A stretch of 23,819 nucleotides of DNA from S010-25 sp964466455 (GCA_964466455.1 CAYXNL010000037.1:1-23819); one strand, 5' to 3'. Positions 1 to 8,122 are shown, counted from the first letter of the stretch. Translations and numbers: made by a program. Notes: a model not told the origin generated them from the sequence alone.

Positions 1-606
1 TGGGAATGGTGGGGTTCTATTTTCTCCGCACTGGAACCTGTCCCCTTCTTTATGATGACGATATTTGCTTTTAATATGGTGAATCAGCGGCGCCGGAATC
101 ATCCGAATCAGGCGGCGGTTCTATGGGCATTAGGCACATCAGTAATGGCGTTTCTTGGTGCAGGAGTATGGGGTTTTCTCCACACTCTGGCACCGATTAA
201 CTACTATACACATGGCACACAGATAACTGCTGCACATGGTCATCTGGCATTTTTTGGTGCTTATGTGATGATCGTATTAACGATGATTTCCTATGCCATG
301 CCAATGTTACGTGGGCGTGATGCTGCGAACAGTAACCGATCTCAGGTAGCCGAAATGTGGTCATTCTGGTTAATGAGTGTGGCAATGGTATTTATTACAT
401 TATTTCTGACTGCGGCTGGTGTTGTACAGGTATATCTGCAACGTTACAGTGATACCCCACTGCCCTTTATGGTTGTACAGGAAAAACTTACCATGTTTTA
501 CTGGATGCGTGAAGCAGCTGGTGTCGTCTTCCTGATTGGCCTGATTGTCTATGTATCCAGCTTCTTTATTGGCAGAAATGAACCTGAGCCGGTTGAGGCA
601 AGCTGA
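1..606 (+). CDS. norB: Nitric oxide reductase large subunit NorB, C-terminal part (5' end outside window)
   Basis: NorB is the catalytic heme b/b3-FeB subunit of cytochrome c-dependent NO reductase, which reduces 2 NO to N2O in the cytoplasmic membrane. Frame 1 is open from the first base and ends at TGA 604-606, so about 200 C-terminal residues are visible; the Met codons near base 52 are internal. The segment EWWGSIFSALEPVPFF, and further on THGTQITAAHGHLAFFGAY, match the end of the NorB core. The two His of AHGH are the expected axial ligands of heme b3 and heme b. Several hydrophobic membrane segments follow, and the last one ends in a short polar tail. norQ and norD lie downstream and support the call. 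The FeB histidines and norC would be upstream of the window. Confidence 0.95.
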   Translation, partial: WEWWGSIFSALEPVPFFMMTIFAFNMVNQRRRNHPNQAAVLWALGTSVMAFLGAGVWGFLHTLAPINYYTHGTQITAAHGHLAFFGAYVMIVLTMISYAMPMLRGRDAANSNRSQVAEMWSFWLMSVAMVFITLFLTAAGVVQVYLQRYSDTPLPFMVVQEKLTMFYWMREAAGVVFLIGLIVYVSSFFIGRNEPEPVEAS

Positions 607-641
607 CGGGGTATTCGGCTTGCTTAACACAGATAGCGGTG

Positions 642-692
642 AATTTATTCGCACGATGCACGTAAACATTGGCGTCGTTGTGCGAATAAATT
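642..692. repeat. 13-bp perfect inverted repeat between norB and norQ
   Basis: The arms AATTTATTCGCAC (642-654) and GTGCGAATAAATT (680-692) are perfectly complementary and separated by 25 bases. They lie 36 bases after the norB stop and 77 bases before the norQ start. No T-run follows the right arm, so this is not a canonical rho-independent terminator. It could be an mRNA stem that limits or stabilises the norCB message relative to norQ-norD, or a DNA operator. The repeat is read directly; the roles are inference. Confidence 0.6.
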
Positions 693-769
693 AGCAGCTA
701 CCGACAGAAAAACCACTCTATAATGTTTTCTTTTTCATTAACTTTTCTTTATTTATCAGGAGTGATGCA

Positions 770-1585
770 ATGGATATGAAAGTTGCTAATAAATTAACAC
801 TGGTAGATGAACTGCCCTATTACTGTGCTCAGGGTAGTGAAATTGAGCTATTTGAACATGCTTTTCATAATCAGCTTCCGCTCTTAATCAAAGGTCCGAC
901 CGGTTGTGGTAAAACTCGTTTTATTCAACACATGGCTGCCAGACTTAACCGGCCTTTATATACCGTTTCCTGCCATGATGATCTTACGGCTGCCGACCTG
1001 GTTGGTCGCCACCTTATTGATGATAGCGGCACCTATTGGTGTGATGGCCCGTTAACAAAAGCAGTACGTGAAGGTGCAATTTGCTATCTTGATGAAATTG
1101 TAGAGGCACGCAAAGACACCACAGTTGTATTACATCCATTAACCGACGATCGCCGTATTCTACCGATAGAGCGTACGGGTGAAACCCTGCATGCACCGGA
1201 TAGTTTTATGCTGGTCGTATCCTACAATCCCGGTTATCAGAATCTGTTAAAAGGACTAAAACCCAGTACCCGTCAGCGTTTTATCGGTTTAAGTTTTGAT
1301 TTTCCGGCAGCGGAAGCTGAAATTGAAATACTTATGGGAGAAAGTAATATCAATCATCAGATGGCGGAGCGACTGGTTTCACTCGCTACTGCTTTACGAA
1401 CGCTTAAGGATCATGATCTCGAAGAAGCAGCCTCTACCCGATTGCTTGTTTATGCAGCAACACTAATTACCAGTGGCCTGCCGATACAACAGGCCTGCCA
1501 TGCAGCATTAATAGAACCGTTAACAGATGATGAAGAAACACGTAGCGCGCTGACCGAGGTAGTACATGCCGTACTTGGTGAATAA
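770..1585 (+). CDS. norQ: NorQ/CbbQ-family MoxR-type AAA+ ATPase
   Basis: NorQ is a cytoplasmic AAA+ ATPase that works with NorD to activate cNor, by analogy with CbbQ/CbbO; it is thought to help insert the FeB iron. The 271-residue length is normal for the family. Walker A is GPTGCGKT at residues 42-49 and Walker B is CYLDEI at about 105-110. A sensor-like VVSYNPGYQ and an Arg-rich PSTRQRFIG follow in the expected order. AGGAG (758-762) lies 7 bases before the chosen ATG; a second ATG two codons later is possible. A 163-bp gap holding an inverted repeat separates it from norB, so norQ may be expressed differently from norCB. The next gene starts 42 bp after its stop. Confidence 0.93.
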   Translation: MDMKVANKLTLVDELPYYCAQGSEIELFEHAFHNQLPLLIKGPTGCGKTRFIQHMAARLNRPLYTVSCHDDLTAADLVGRHLIDDSGTYWCDGPLTKAVREGAICYLDEIVEARKDTTVVLHPLTDDRRILPIERTGETLHAPDSFMLVVSYNPGYQNLLKGLKPSTRQRFIGLSFDFPAAEAEIEILMGESNINHQMAERLVSLATALRTLKDHDLEEAASTRLLVYAATLITSGLPIQQACHAALIEPLTDDEETRSALTEVVHAVLGE

Positions 1586-1627
1586 CAACTCTCCTGATCT
1601 ACATAATACTACCGGTCAGCGACTGGG

Positions 1628-2587
1628 ATGAAAAAAACACGCATACAATTCTATCGTACAATTACCCAGACAGGTTTCTTTCTCCTCTTTGTACTGGCTC
1701 CGCCGTTAAATATCTTCCGTTATGACCTGACACAGGGGCTCTTTATTGTACTGGGTCATAACTGGACGCTTGGACTTGATGTAACCAGTGGCAGTAATTC
1801 CACGGCGGCACTACACGTGTTGTTTTTTGGTCTGTTACCGGTGGTTTGTATTGCAATCATTTTTCTGTTTATTGCGTGGCGTTGGGGGCGTATTTATTGC
1901 GGCTGGTTGTGCCCTCATTTCTCTGTGGTGGAGTGGATTAATAAACTGATGCTACGCGCCTGCGGGAAACCCAGTATCTGGGAAAAGAAAACGTTGCCGT
2001 CACTACAACCTGACCAACGTATTGTCCATCCTGACAGGCGTTACTGGCCGGTTACAATTATTATGGTGTTATTATTTTCTATGCTATGGGCAGTAACATT
2101 GCTTACCTATTTGTTACCACCATTTAGCATTTATTCAAATTTGTACCATGGCGAACTCACTCGTAATCAGACTTTATTTATCAGTATTGCCACCTTACTA
2201 TTTTGTATTGAATTTTTCTTTGCGCGCCATTTTTTCTGTCGTTTTGGCTGTGCAGTGGGTGTTTTTCAAAGCGTGGCATGGATGGCGAACCGGCGTGCGA
2301 TGGTGGTAGCATTTGACACTGACCGCGCACGAGCCTGCCAGTCCTGTAATAATGCCTGTGATAATGTTTGTCCAATGCGTCTGCAACCACGTACCATTAA
2401 ACGGAAAATGTTCAGTTGTACACAATGTGGTGAATGTCTGTCAGCCTGTACACAGGTGCAGCAGTTTACGCATCAACCACGTTTATTACATTGGGTTAAT
2501 AATGAAGAGGCAATGCCTATTTCTGCTTCACCTATATCACCACCAGTATCATCCCCTGTTAAACATAGAACAGTAAAAGGCCAGTAG
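1628..2587 (+). CDS. CcoG/NapH/NosR-like membrane polyferredoxin within the nor operon
   Basis: A 319-residue integral membrane iron-sulfur protein. Hydrophobic segments lie at about 13-30, 62-85, 140-163 and 182-200. CGWLCP (C91, C95) follows the second segment, and CRFGC (C204, C208) follows the fourth. Two C-terminal [4Fe-4S]-type motifs come next: C237-x2-C240-x3-C244-x3-C248-P, and C264-x2-C267-x2-C270-x3-C274. The first has one residue more than a classic ferredoxin spacing. The layout resembles CcoG/RdxA, NapH and the C-terminal half of NosR, which move electrons or assist metal-centre assembly. Its place between norQ and norD, 1 bp before norD, ties it to cNor; an electron-transfer or FeB/heme maturation role is inference. 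The last 30 residues are Ser/Pro-rich. The family is clear, the exact function is not. Confidence 0.85.
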   Translation: MKKTRIQFYRTITQTGFFLLFVLAPPLNIFRYDLTQGLFIVLGHNWTLGLDVTSGSNSTAALHVLFFGLLPVVCIAIIFLFIAWRWGRIYCGWLCPHFSVVEWINKLMLRACGKPSIWEKKTLPSLQPDQRIVHPDRRYWPVTIIMVLLFSMLWAVTLLTYLLPPFSIYSNLYHGELTRNQTLFISIATLLFCIEFFFARHFFCRFGCAVGVFQSVAWMANRRAMVVAFDTDRARACQSCNNACDNVCPMRLQPRTIKRKMFSCTQCGECLSACTQVQQFTHQPRLLHWVNNEEAMPISASPISPPVSSPVKHRTVKGQ

Positions 2588-2588
2588 T

Positions 2589-4433
2589 ATGGAAGAATAT
2601 GTTGGGGAACTCTGGCACAAACTGATTACCCGTGCTGCGGATAATCAGTTCCCTGCTGCTGCAATTAAATTAACAGACATACAAAAAAGTTTAAGTATAT
2701 TTTTTCGTGCTCTGGGTGGGGATGGTGGTTTGCAGATTGAAGTTGCCGATGCCACACCCAATCCGGGACGACGTAGTCTGTTGCAGCGTATAGCAGGCAG
2801 TCAGGCAAAAATTCAACTTGCCTGGCGTGATGAACGTGCTTTAAAATTACCACCGAATATCGCCTGGTTTGAACACACAGAACTAAATAAAGACCTGTAT
2901 TACTGGCTCGCCTGTCTTGCTGCCATGACAAAAAGTAACCGTGTGTGTTCAGACAGACAACACTGGATGCGACACAATCAGCAGATGACACTGGCTGCGT
3001 TCAAACTGTTTCCCGGTATACGTGGCCGCTATCAACGTTTAGTAGAAGCTCATTTATCCCAACGTCAACGCGGCTATCAGCTAAAACCAACCGAGATGCA
3101 GGCCGAAAAGTGTATTCAGCAAGCATTAAAACAGCCCGGCAGTATCACTCATTTACCTGAAGGGCGTTATTATCCTGCCCCGGTACCTTTATGGTTACAC
3201 CCGACTCCCCCTTGCTCACCACAAAGTAGCACCGTTGTGGACACGGATGACGAAGCAGAGAGCAAACCTTCACATGAGCTGGAGGATATGGGACGTCGTC
3301 AGGCTGAGCGTGTTGAAGAGCTTGACCCCGACCGAGGACTGGTTACGGTACGCATGGAAAATATTTTTACTATGGGTGCATTTGTTAATATTGATCGTGG
3401 CACCGAAGATGAGGAAGATGTTGAACGGGCAAAAAACATTGCTCGTGAGCTGGATAAACTATCCGTGACACACAATGGTAAGGCATCCAGAACCCGGCTC
3501 CGGTTTGATCTTGACCTCCCATCCGGCGAAGCAGATGATATCATACTGAGTGACGGCATCCTGCTGCCTGAGTGGGACTGGAAGAAACAGAAATTATTAC
3601 CGGATCGTTGCCGTATTGTTTCCATGATGGCAAAAAATGCCTTACCCTGTGCACTACCCTCTCATTTAAACCGTACAGCCCGCAGATTGCGTAACCAGTT
3701 TCAATCAATGGCACCTGCAAAAACCTGGCACTATGCACAGACTGATGGACAGGATATTGATCTGGATGCCTATATGCGTTATCGCTCTGAGAGAATGGCT
3801 GGCCATCGTGTGGGCACAGAAAATCTCTACCGTGAGATGCGTAGCGGCGCACGGGATCTTGCCTGTCTGTTACTTGCTGACCTGTCATTGTCCACCGATA
3901 CCTACATTAACAATACGCACCGTGTCATTGATGTTATTCGTGACAGCCTTTATCTTTTTGCGGAAAGTCTGAGTGCAACCGGTGACCGTTTCTCCATGCT
4001 TGGTTTTTCATCACGCAAGCGCGATCCGGTTCGGGTGCATACCATTAAGAGTTTTAGTGAAAACTATAATGCGGGTATTCGTGGGCGCATCAGCGCCATT
4101 AAACCCGGTTATTATACCCGCCTGGGCGCTGCTATCCGCTATGCCAGTCAGCGACTATCAGCAGAAGGTAATGGGCGTCGCTTACTACTGATTCTTACTG
4201 ATGGCAAACCCAATGATCTGGATCAATATGAAGGACGCTATGGTATTGAAGATACCCGACAGGCTATTGTCAGTGCCAGAAGATCCGGTTTATTGCCTTT
4301 TTGTATTACCATTGATAAAAAGGCCAATGACTATCTGCCTTATCTGTTTGGTCAAAATAGCTACATTGTTATTCATCAGCCGGAAAAACTACCACGCGCA
4401 TTGCCCCGCTTATACAGCCAGCTCACACAGTAA
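2589..4433 (+). CDS. norD: NorD, von Willebrand factor A domain activation protein of NO reductase
   Basis: A 614-residue cytoplasmic vWA protein, partner of the NorQ ATPase in maturing cNor (CbbO/NorD family). The MIDAS motif D431-L-S433-L-S435 lies in a hydrophobic strand (LLLADLSLS). The later LLLILTDGKPND is the typical vWA strand with the third metal-loop Asp. Upstream, GRRQAERVEELDPDRG and an acidic stretch (TEDEEDVERAK) are typical NorD linker sequence. Length is normal. The ATG is one base after the stop of the polyferredoxin gene, so the two are probably translationally coupled. Nothing suggests truncation. Confidence 0.93.
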   Translation: MEEYVGELWHKLITRAADNQFPAAAIKLTDIQKSLSIFFRALGGDGGLQIEVADATPNPGRRSLLQRIAGSQAKIQLAWRDERALKLPPNIAWFEHTELNKDLYYWLACLAAMTKSNRVCSDRQHWMRHNQQMTLAAFKLFPGIRGRYQRLVEAHLSQRQRGYQLKPTEMQAEKCIQQALKQPGSITHLPEGRYYPAPVPLWLHPTPPCSPQSSTVVDTDDEAESKPSHELEDMGRRQAERVEELDPDRGLVTVRMENIFTMGAFVNIDRGTEDEEDVERAKNIARELDKLSVTHNGKASRTRLRFDLDLPSGEADDIILSDGILLPEWDWKKQKLLPDRCRIVSMMAKNALPCALPSHLNRTARRLRNQFQSMAPAKTWHYAQTDGQDIDLDAYMRYRSERMAGHRVGTENLYREMRSGARDLACLLLADLSLSTDTYINNTHRVIDVIRDSLYLFAESLSATGDRFSMLGFSSRKRDPVRVHTIKSFSENYNAGIRGRISAIKPGYYTRLGAAIRYASQRLSAEGNGRRLLLILTDGKPNDLDQYEGRYGIEDTRQAIVSARRSGLLPFCITIDKKANDYLPYLFGQNSYIVIHQPEKLPRALPRLYSQLTQ

Positions 4434-4440
4434 AATTTAA

Positions 4441-4454
4441 GGACCCTCTGGTCC
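4441..4454 (+). terminator. Weak hairpin just after norD, possible terminator
   Basis: GGACC-CTCT-GGTCC forms a 5-bp stem with a 4-base loop, 8 bases after the norD stop codon. It sits where an operon terminator would be, but no U-tract follows, so intrinsic termination is unlikely to be strong. The rest of 4455-4622, up to the regulator gene, holds a small inverted repeat TACAC/GTGTA (4571-4586). I saw no recognisable Fnr/Dnr box (TTGAT-N4-ATCAA) there. Confidence 0.3.
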
Positions 4455-4622
4455 ATTATGTTGTATCAAAAGATGCAGCTATCTCATTCTTCTATTAATA
4501 GACGTGCCCTTAAATCAGACAGACTATAAAAAAACTGAAATTCCCGGTAAATTCATGGCATACTTGGGAGTACACTAACTGGTGTATCTGGAAATATTTT
4601 ATAACATAGAATAAGACGAAGA

Positions 4623-5309
4623 ATGAAGATAAATCAAGCAGATATTATCCGGTATAACCTGAAGCAGCATCATCTTTTCTCCGGGTTAACCGATGTGCAG
4701 ATAGACAGAGTTTATCAATATTGTCAGCGCTATAAACTGGATGAAGGCCAGACTCTATTTAGCCAGGGGGAAACCGTTACGGCATTTTATATGGTACTGC
4801 ATGGAAAAATGAAGCTGTTTCGTACTTCGCCTGACGGACAGGAAAAAATTATTGAAATTATAAAGCAGGGTAATGTTTTTGCTGAAGCACTGATGTTTAC
4901 CGACCAGCCTGATTACCCGGTAAGTGCCACCGCATTAACCCAGTCTGAAGTAATAGGTATTAATGCCATGAAGTTTAAGTCCATGTTATGGAATTCCCCG
5001 AATACCTGCTTTCTTTTACTTGGCGCAATGAGTTTGCGCTTAAGAACGTTGGTTAACGAGATCGACACATTAACATTGCACAGTGGTACCTGTAGAGTTG
5101 CGAATTATTTAATTAACGAAATGCCGGATAACAAGCATAAATTTGAGCTTGATACAGCAAAAAATGTTATTGCAGCAAGGTTATCTATTAAGCCAGAAAC
5201 TTTTTCCAGAATTATAAAAAACTTAAAGAAAGAAGGAATTATAACCATTGAAGGAAATGTGGTCGATATTCATGATCTCAATGCATTAAAACAGCAGGGT
5301 ATTCTTTAG
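4623..5309 (+). CDS. dnr: DNR-type Crp/Fnr family transcriptional regulator (likely NO-responsive)
   Basis: A 228-residue Crp/Fnr regulator. Residues 15-130 form the cyclic-nucleotide-type sensor domain (FSQGETVTAFYMVLHGKMKL, then GNVFAEALMF). Residues 150-225 form the winged HTH, with IAARLSIKPETFSRIIKNL as recognition region. The sequence closely resembles Pseudomonas DNR, which senses NO through heme and activates nir, nor and nos genes. The N-terminal cysteine cluster of Fnr that binds [4Fe-4S] is absent, as in DNR. It lies 189 bp after norD on the same strand, which fits local control of the NO reductase operon. No strong Shine-Dalgarno is seen (GACGAAGA before ATG). The family call is firm; the NO-sensing role is inferred from similarity and position. 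Confidence 0.85.
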   Translation: MKINQADIIRYNLKQHHLFSGLTDVQIDRVYQYCQRYKLDEGQTLFSQGETVTAFYMVLHGKMKLFRTSPDGQEKIIEIIKQGNVFAEALMFTDQPDYPVSATALTQSEVIGINAMKFKSMLWNSPNTCFLLLGAMSLRLRTLVNEIDTLTLHSGTCRVANYLINEMPDNKHKFELDTAKNVIAARLSIKPETFSRIIKNLKKEGIITIEGNVVDIHDLNALKQQGIL

Positions 5310-5338
5310 GACACCTTTAGAGACTGACTCAAAAGAAG

Positions 5339-6190
5339 TTAAATATTTTCTAACAGGCGCTGTCTGAATATCTGCACTCGTTTATCTTCCTTCCCTAACA
5401 TGATAAATAAACCACGCATACACAAACTGGGAACCTGATTATTCCAGTACTTATCAAGTTTTATAATATGCAGAAGAATTTCCATGACTTCGCTAAATTC
5501 ACTAGACATCATTTTATAACTGCATAAGGTAAAAAGTCTGTCGCAGTCGTTATTGTTCTGTTTAAGATAATGGTTGATTTCTTTCAGTGGTTCAGCCTGT
5601 TGCTGGGTTGACAGGAAGATTGCATTTGTCATTAATACTACTGCTTCGTCACTTTCCTTTTGCAGCGGTGTTTTCTCAAGTAGCTGACAGGCCTGTGCAT
5701 AAGCTTCTTCGCGCATTAAAAGTTTGGCATAGGTCAGTAGAATACGATCATTTTGTGGATCAAGAATAACCAGCTTGTCCATTGCAGAAAATGCTTTTTT
5801 TATGCTTCCCTGCTGATAATCAGCAACTGCCTGCGCTAGATCCCGGTCAGATTCACGTGCCAGATATTTATCTAGAATCTTTTTAAACCCTGCCGCTGAA
5901 TCATGACCATGAACCTGCTCAACCACTTCTCCGTTTATAAAAAGTTTTACCGTTGGTACACTGCTAATTCCGTCACGATCGGCCAGGGCACGTTGCTTTT
6001 TAGTATCTACATTTACCAGCAGGAATTCCCCGGCATAATCATTTGCCAGCTTTTCGAGTACGGGCCACAGGCGCAGACAGGGACCGGCATTTTCCGCCCA
6101 GTAATTTACCAACACCGGACCTTTATGTGAGTTACCCAGTACCGCTTCATTAAAATTTTTATCTGTAGCTTCAATAATAAACTGGCTCAT
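5339..6190 (-). CDS. cnoX: CnoX/YbbN-like thioredoxin-TPR protein with AGPC active site
   Basis: 283 residues: an N-terminal thioredoxin fold (about 1-110) and a C-terminal helical TPR-like region (about 118-283), the architecture of E. coli CnoX (YbbN), a chaperedoxin that holds unfolding proteins and hands them to GroEL/DnaK. The redox motif is W31-A-E-N-A35-G-P-C38, so the first Cys of CGPC is Ala and only the second remains. Disulfide reductase activity is therefore not expected; a holdase or mixed-disulfide protection role is more likely. The cis-Pro loop SSVPTVKLF is present (P79). No signal peptide, so it is cytoplasmic. Its ATG overlaps the stop of the pentapeptide gene (ATGA), indicating translational coupling. 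It converges with the dnr-like gene, 29 bp away. Confidence 0.85.
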   Translation of the reverse strand: MSQFIIEATDKNFNEAVLGNSHKGPVLVNYWAENAGPCLRLWPVLEKLANDYAGEFLLVNVDTKKQRALADRDGISSVPTVKLFINGEVVEQVHGHDSAAGFKKILDKYLARESDRDLAQAVADYQQGSIKKAFSAMDKLVILDPQNDRILLTYAKLLMREEAYAQACQLLEKTPLQKESDEAVVLMTNAIFLSTQQQAEPLKEINHYLKQNNNDCDRLFTLCSYKMMSSEFSEVMEILLHIIKLDKYWNNQVPSLCMRGLFIMLGKEDKRVQIFRQRLLENI

Positions 6191-6960
6191 TCACATCTAC
6201 CTACTGAGCTACGACGACAGTGTTTGTAATTTGACCAGATAGCATCTTTTAATATTGCTTTATTAAAGATAGCTTCTTCAATTTGAGCATCCTGAAGTGA
6301 AGCCCGTGTTAAATTTGCCCGACTAAAATCAGCATACTGACAATCAGCATTATCTAAAACTGCTTTTGTCAGGTTTGCAGAAATTAACATCGTAGAGTGC
6401 ATTCTGGCATTTCTTAATATTGCGCCTGTCATTACTGAATTATTAAAAATAGTGTGGTCAAGCATGGCCTGCTCAAAACCTGTTTTTATTAAAATGGCAT
6501 AAGAAAAATCTGCCCGTTTTAGTTGTGCCTGATAGAAATCGGCGTTACTTAAATGTGCATGTTTAAAGTTTGCTTCTGTCAGATTGGAACGGGCTAATTT
6601 TGCCTGCTCCAGACTGGCGTTATAAAAATTGGCCTTTTCAGCTTTCACTGCCAGCAACCGTGCCCTGTTTAATCGTGCCGATGTGAAATTTGTACCTGAT
6701 AAATTTGAAAAATTCAAATCGGCCCTATCAAGGCTGGCATCGGTCAGATTGGCACCTGCAAGATTAATTCCGGTCAATGTTGCTTCGGTAAGGTTTACGG
6801 ATTGTAGATTCTGTCCTGATTTATCGCAGTTACTCCAGTTCACACGTGGGCGTGGGGCATCATTACAGGCGGCATGTAGGACAAACGGATACAGCAACAG
6901 GGCAGTCAGTAATGGCAGAAGTGGCCATGCAAGCTGATGCAAGAACGTATTTTTTCTCAT
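6187..6960 (-). CDS. Exported pentapeptide-repeat protein
   Basis: 257 residues. An N-terminal signal sequence (about 1-31: basic start, then LAWPLLPLLTALLLYPFVLHA) is followed by a Cys-containing head (ACNDAPRPRVNWSNC). From about residue 52 to 245 runs a nearly unbroken series of A(D/N)LxX pentapeptides, with roughly 35-40 repeats (for example AGANLTDASLDRADL). Such arrays fold into a right-handed four-sided beta-helix and usually act as scaffolds or protein-binding surfaces; no catalytic residues are expected. The tail ends in HCRRSSVGRCE, so two Cys at each end could form disulfides in the periplasm. It is the first gene of a two-gene unit with the thioredoxin-TPR gene and diverges from the cytochrome peroxidase gene across a 157-bp shared upstream region. 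Specific function unknown. Confidence 0.85.
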   Translation of the reverse strand: MRKNTFLHQLAWPLLPLLTALLLYPFVLHAACNDAPRPRVNWSNCDKSGQNLQSVNLTEATLTGINLAGANLTDASLDRADLNFSNLSGTNFTSARLNRARLLAVKAEKANFYNASLEQAKLARSNLTEANFKHAHLSNADFYQAQLKRADFSYAILIKTGFEQAMLDHTIFNNSVMTGAILRNARMHSTMLISANLTKAVLDNADCQYADFSRANLTRASLQDAQIEEAIFNKAILKDAIWSNYKHCRRSSVGRCE

Positions 6961-7046
6961 GTTTTGCCTTAAATCCTAATGATTTATGATTTTATACCGA
7001 TAATGGTACAGCATACCTGATTTTATACACATGAGGAGAATAGTGG

Positions 7047-7139
7047 ATGCCTGCTGTTTCTATAAGCCAGATAAATCATCTTATCAATTTTGATGGGAAT
7101 ATACACGGATTAGGAATATGGCAACCAGCCTGGGTATAA
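7047..7139 (+). other. Possible 30-codon leader ORF overlapping the start of the diheme peroxidase gene
   Basis: ATG 7047 follows GAGGAG (7033-7038) by 8 bases, a better ribosome binding site than that of the peroxidase gene itself. The frame runs to TAA 7137-7139 and so overlaps the first 22 bases of the peroxidase gene in another frame. The peptide begins MPAVSISQINHLINF and ends GIWQPAWV. It may be a translational leader that delivers ribosomes to the peroxidase start, or chance. No family recognised. Confidence 0.3.
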
Positions 7140-8122
7140 TAAAGAAATGGCTGCAATGGGTCTATTACCTGTTGTGTGTTGTTTTTGCCTTCCCCTGCTT
7201 TGCACAGCCTGCGCTTCCACCCGCAGAGGCTGCAATTATACCGTTACCAGAAACGCTCCATCTTAACTCAGACAAGGTAAGACTGGGTGAAAAACTATTT
7301 TACGACACACGTCTGTCAACCACACATTTATCCTGCAACAGTTGTCACCAGCTTGACCATGGAGGGGATAGTGGTAGAGCAACAGATATTTCTCATGGTT
7401 ATTTTTCCTTTGCCATTAACACCCCCAGTATTTTCAATGCCCGTTATAATTTTAGACAGAACTGGGATGGCAGCGCGCCATCACTTAAAGAACAACTGAA
7501 AAAAATATTTAATAACCGTGCACCAATGAATACGGATATATGGGGAGTTATTAATCGTTTGAAACAGGATACATCATTAAATAAAGAATTTATTCAAGTA
7601 TATAAAAAAGGCCTGAATGCTAAAAATCTACTTGATAGTCTGGTTGAATTTGAAAAATCACTGGTTACACCCGATTCACGATTTGACAAATATCTCAGGG
7701 GTGATCAGTCATCCCTTAGTAAAGAGGAAATACAGGGGTATCAGCTATTTAAAAAAACAGGCTGTATTACCTGTCATCAGGGTATCAATATTGGGGGTAA
7801 TCTGTTCGAAAAATTTGGCATATTTTATAATTATCTTGCACAACGTGGACATATCACTAATGCAGATTATGGACGTATAAATATTACCGGTCGTAAAATG
7901 GACAAATATGTATTTAAAGTCCCCTCACTGAGAAATATTGCAGTAACGGCTCCCTATTTACATGATGGTAGTGCAAAAACGCTGGAAGAAGCCATATATA
8001 TTATTGGTCGAACTCAGTTAGGTCGTAACCTGAACAGTAATCAGGTTCAGAAGTTAAAGGCATTTCTACTTAGCCTTACGGGGAAATATAAACACCGCGT
8101 ACTCAGGGATAACAGACCATGA
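7118..8122 (+). CDS. Periplasmic diheme cytochrome c peroxidase / MauG-family protein
   Basis: 334 residues. The signal peptide covers about 1-29 (hydrophobic VYYLLCVVFAFPCFA, cleavage before QPAL). Two c-type heme sites are CNSCH (73-77) and CITCH (216-220), with the normal CcpA/MauG spacing. RLGEKLFYDTRLS before heme 1, and FKVPSLRNIAVTAPYLHDGSAKTLEEAI near the C-terminus, are hallmark segments. KMDKYVFKVP offers a Met where classical peroxidases carry the high-potential heme ligand. The protein probably reduces H2O2 with electrons from c-type cytochromes or oxidises a partner protein; which one cannot be decided here. The listed ATG has only AGGAA directly before it. The stop overlaps the start of the GGDEF-EAL gene (ATGA), so both proteins are made from one message. 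Confidence 0.9.
   Translation: MATSLGIIKKWLQWVYYLLCVVFAFPCFAQPALPPAEAAIIPLPETLHLNSDKVRLGEKLFYDTRLSTTHLSCNSCHQLDHGGDSGRATDISHGYFSFAINTPSIFNARYNFRQNWDGSAPSLKEQLKKIFNNRAPMNTDIWGVINRLKQDTSLNKEFIQVYKKGLNAKNLLDSLVEFEKSLVTPDSRFDKYLRGDQSSLSKEEIQGYQLFKKTGCITCHQGINIGGNLFEKFGIFYNYLAQRGHITNADYGRINITGRKMDKYVFKVPSLRNIAVTAPYLHDGSAKTLEEAIYIIGRTQLGRNLNSNQVQKLKAFLLSLTGKYKHRVLRDNRP

Noticed and set aside
52..606. NorB fragment starting at ATG 52
   Set aside because: The reading frame is open and clearly NorB-like from base 1, so base 52 is an internal Met, not a start.
3299..3625. Minus-strand Ser/Arg-rich ORF within norD
   Set aside because: Low-complexity shadow of the vWA gene's coding strand with no homology or start signal.
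7091..7102. ATCAATTTTGAT as an Fnr/Dnr box before the peroxidase gene
   Set aside because: The half-sites are inverted relative to TTGAT-N4-ATCAA and have a 2-base spacer, so it does not fit the motif.
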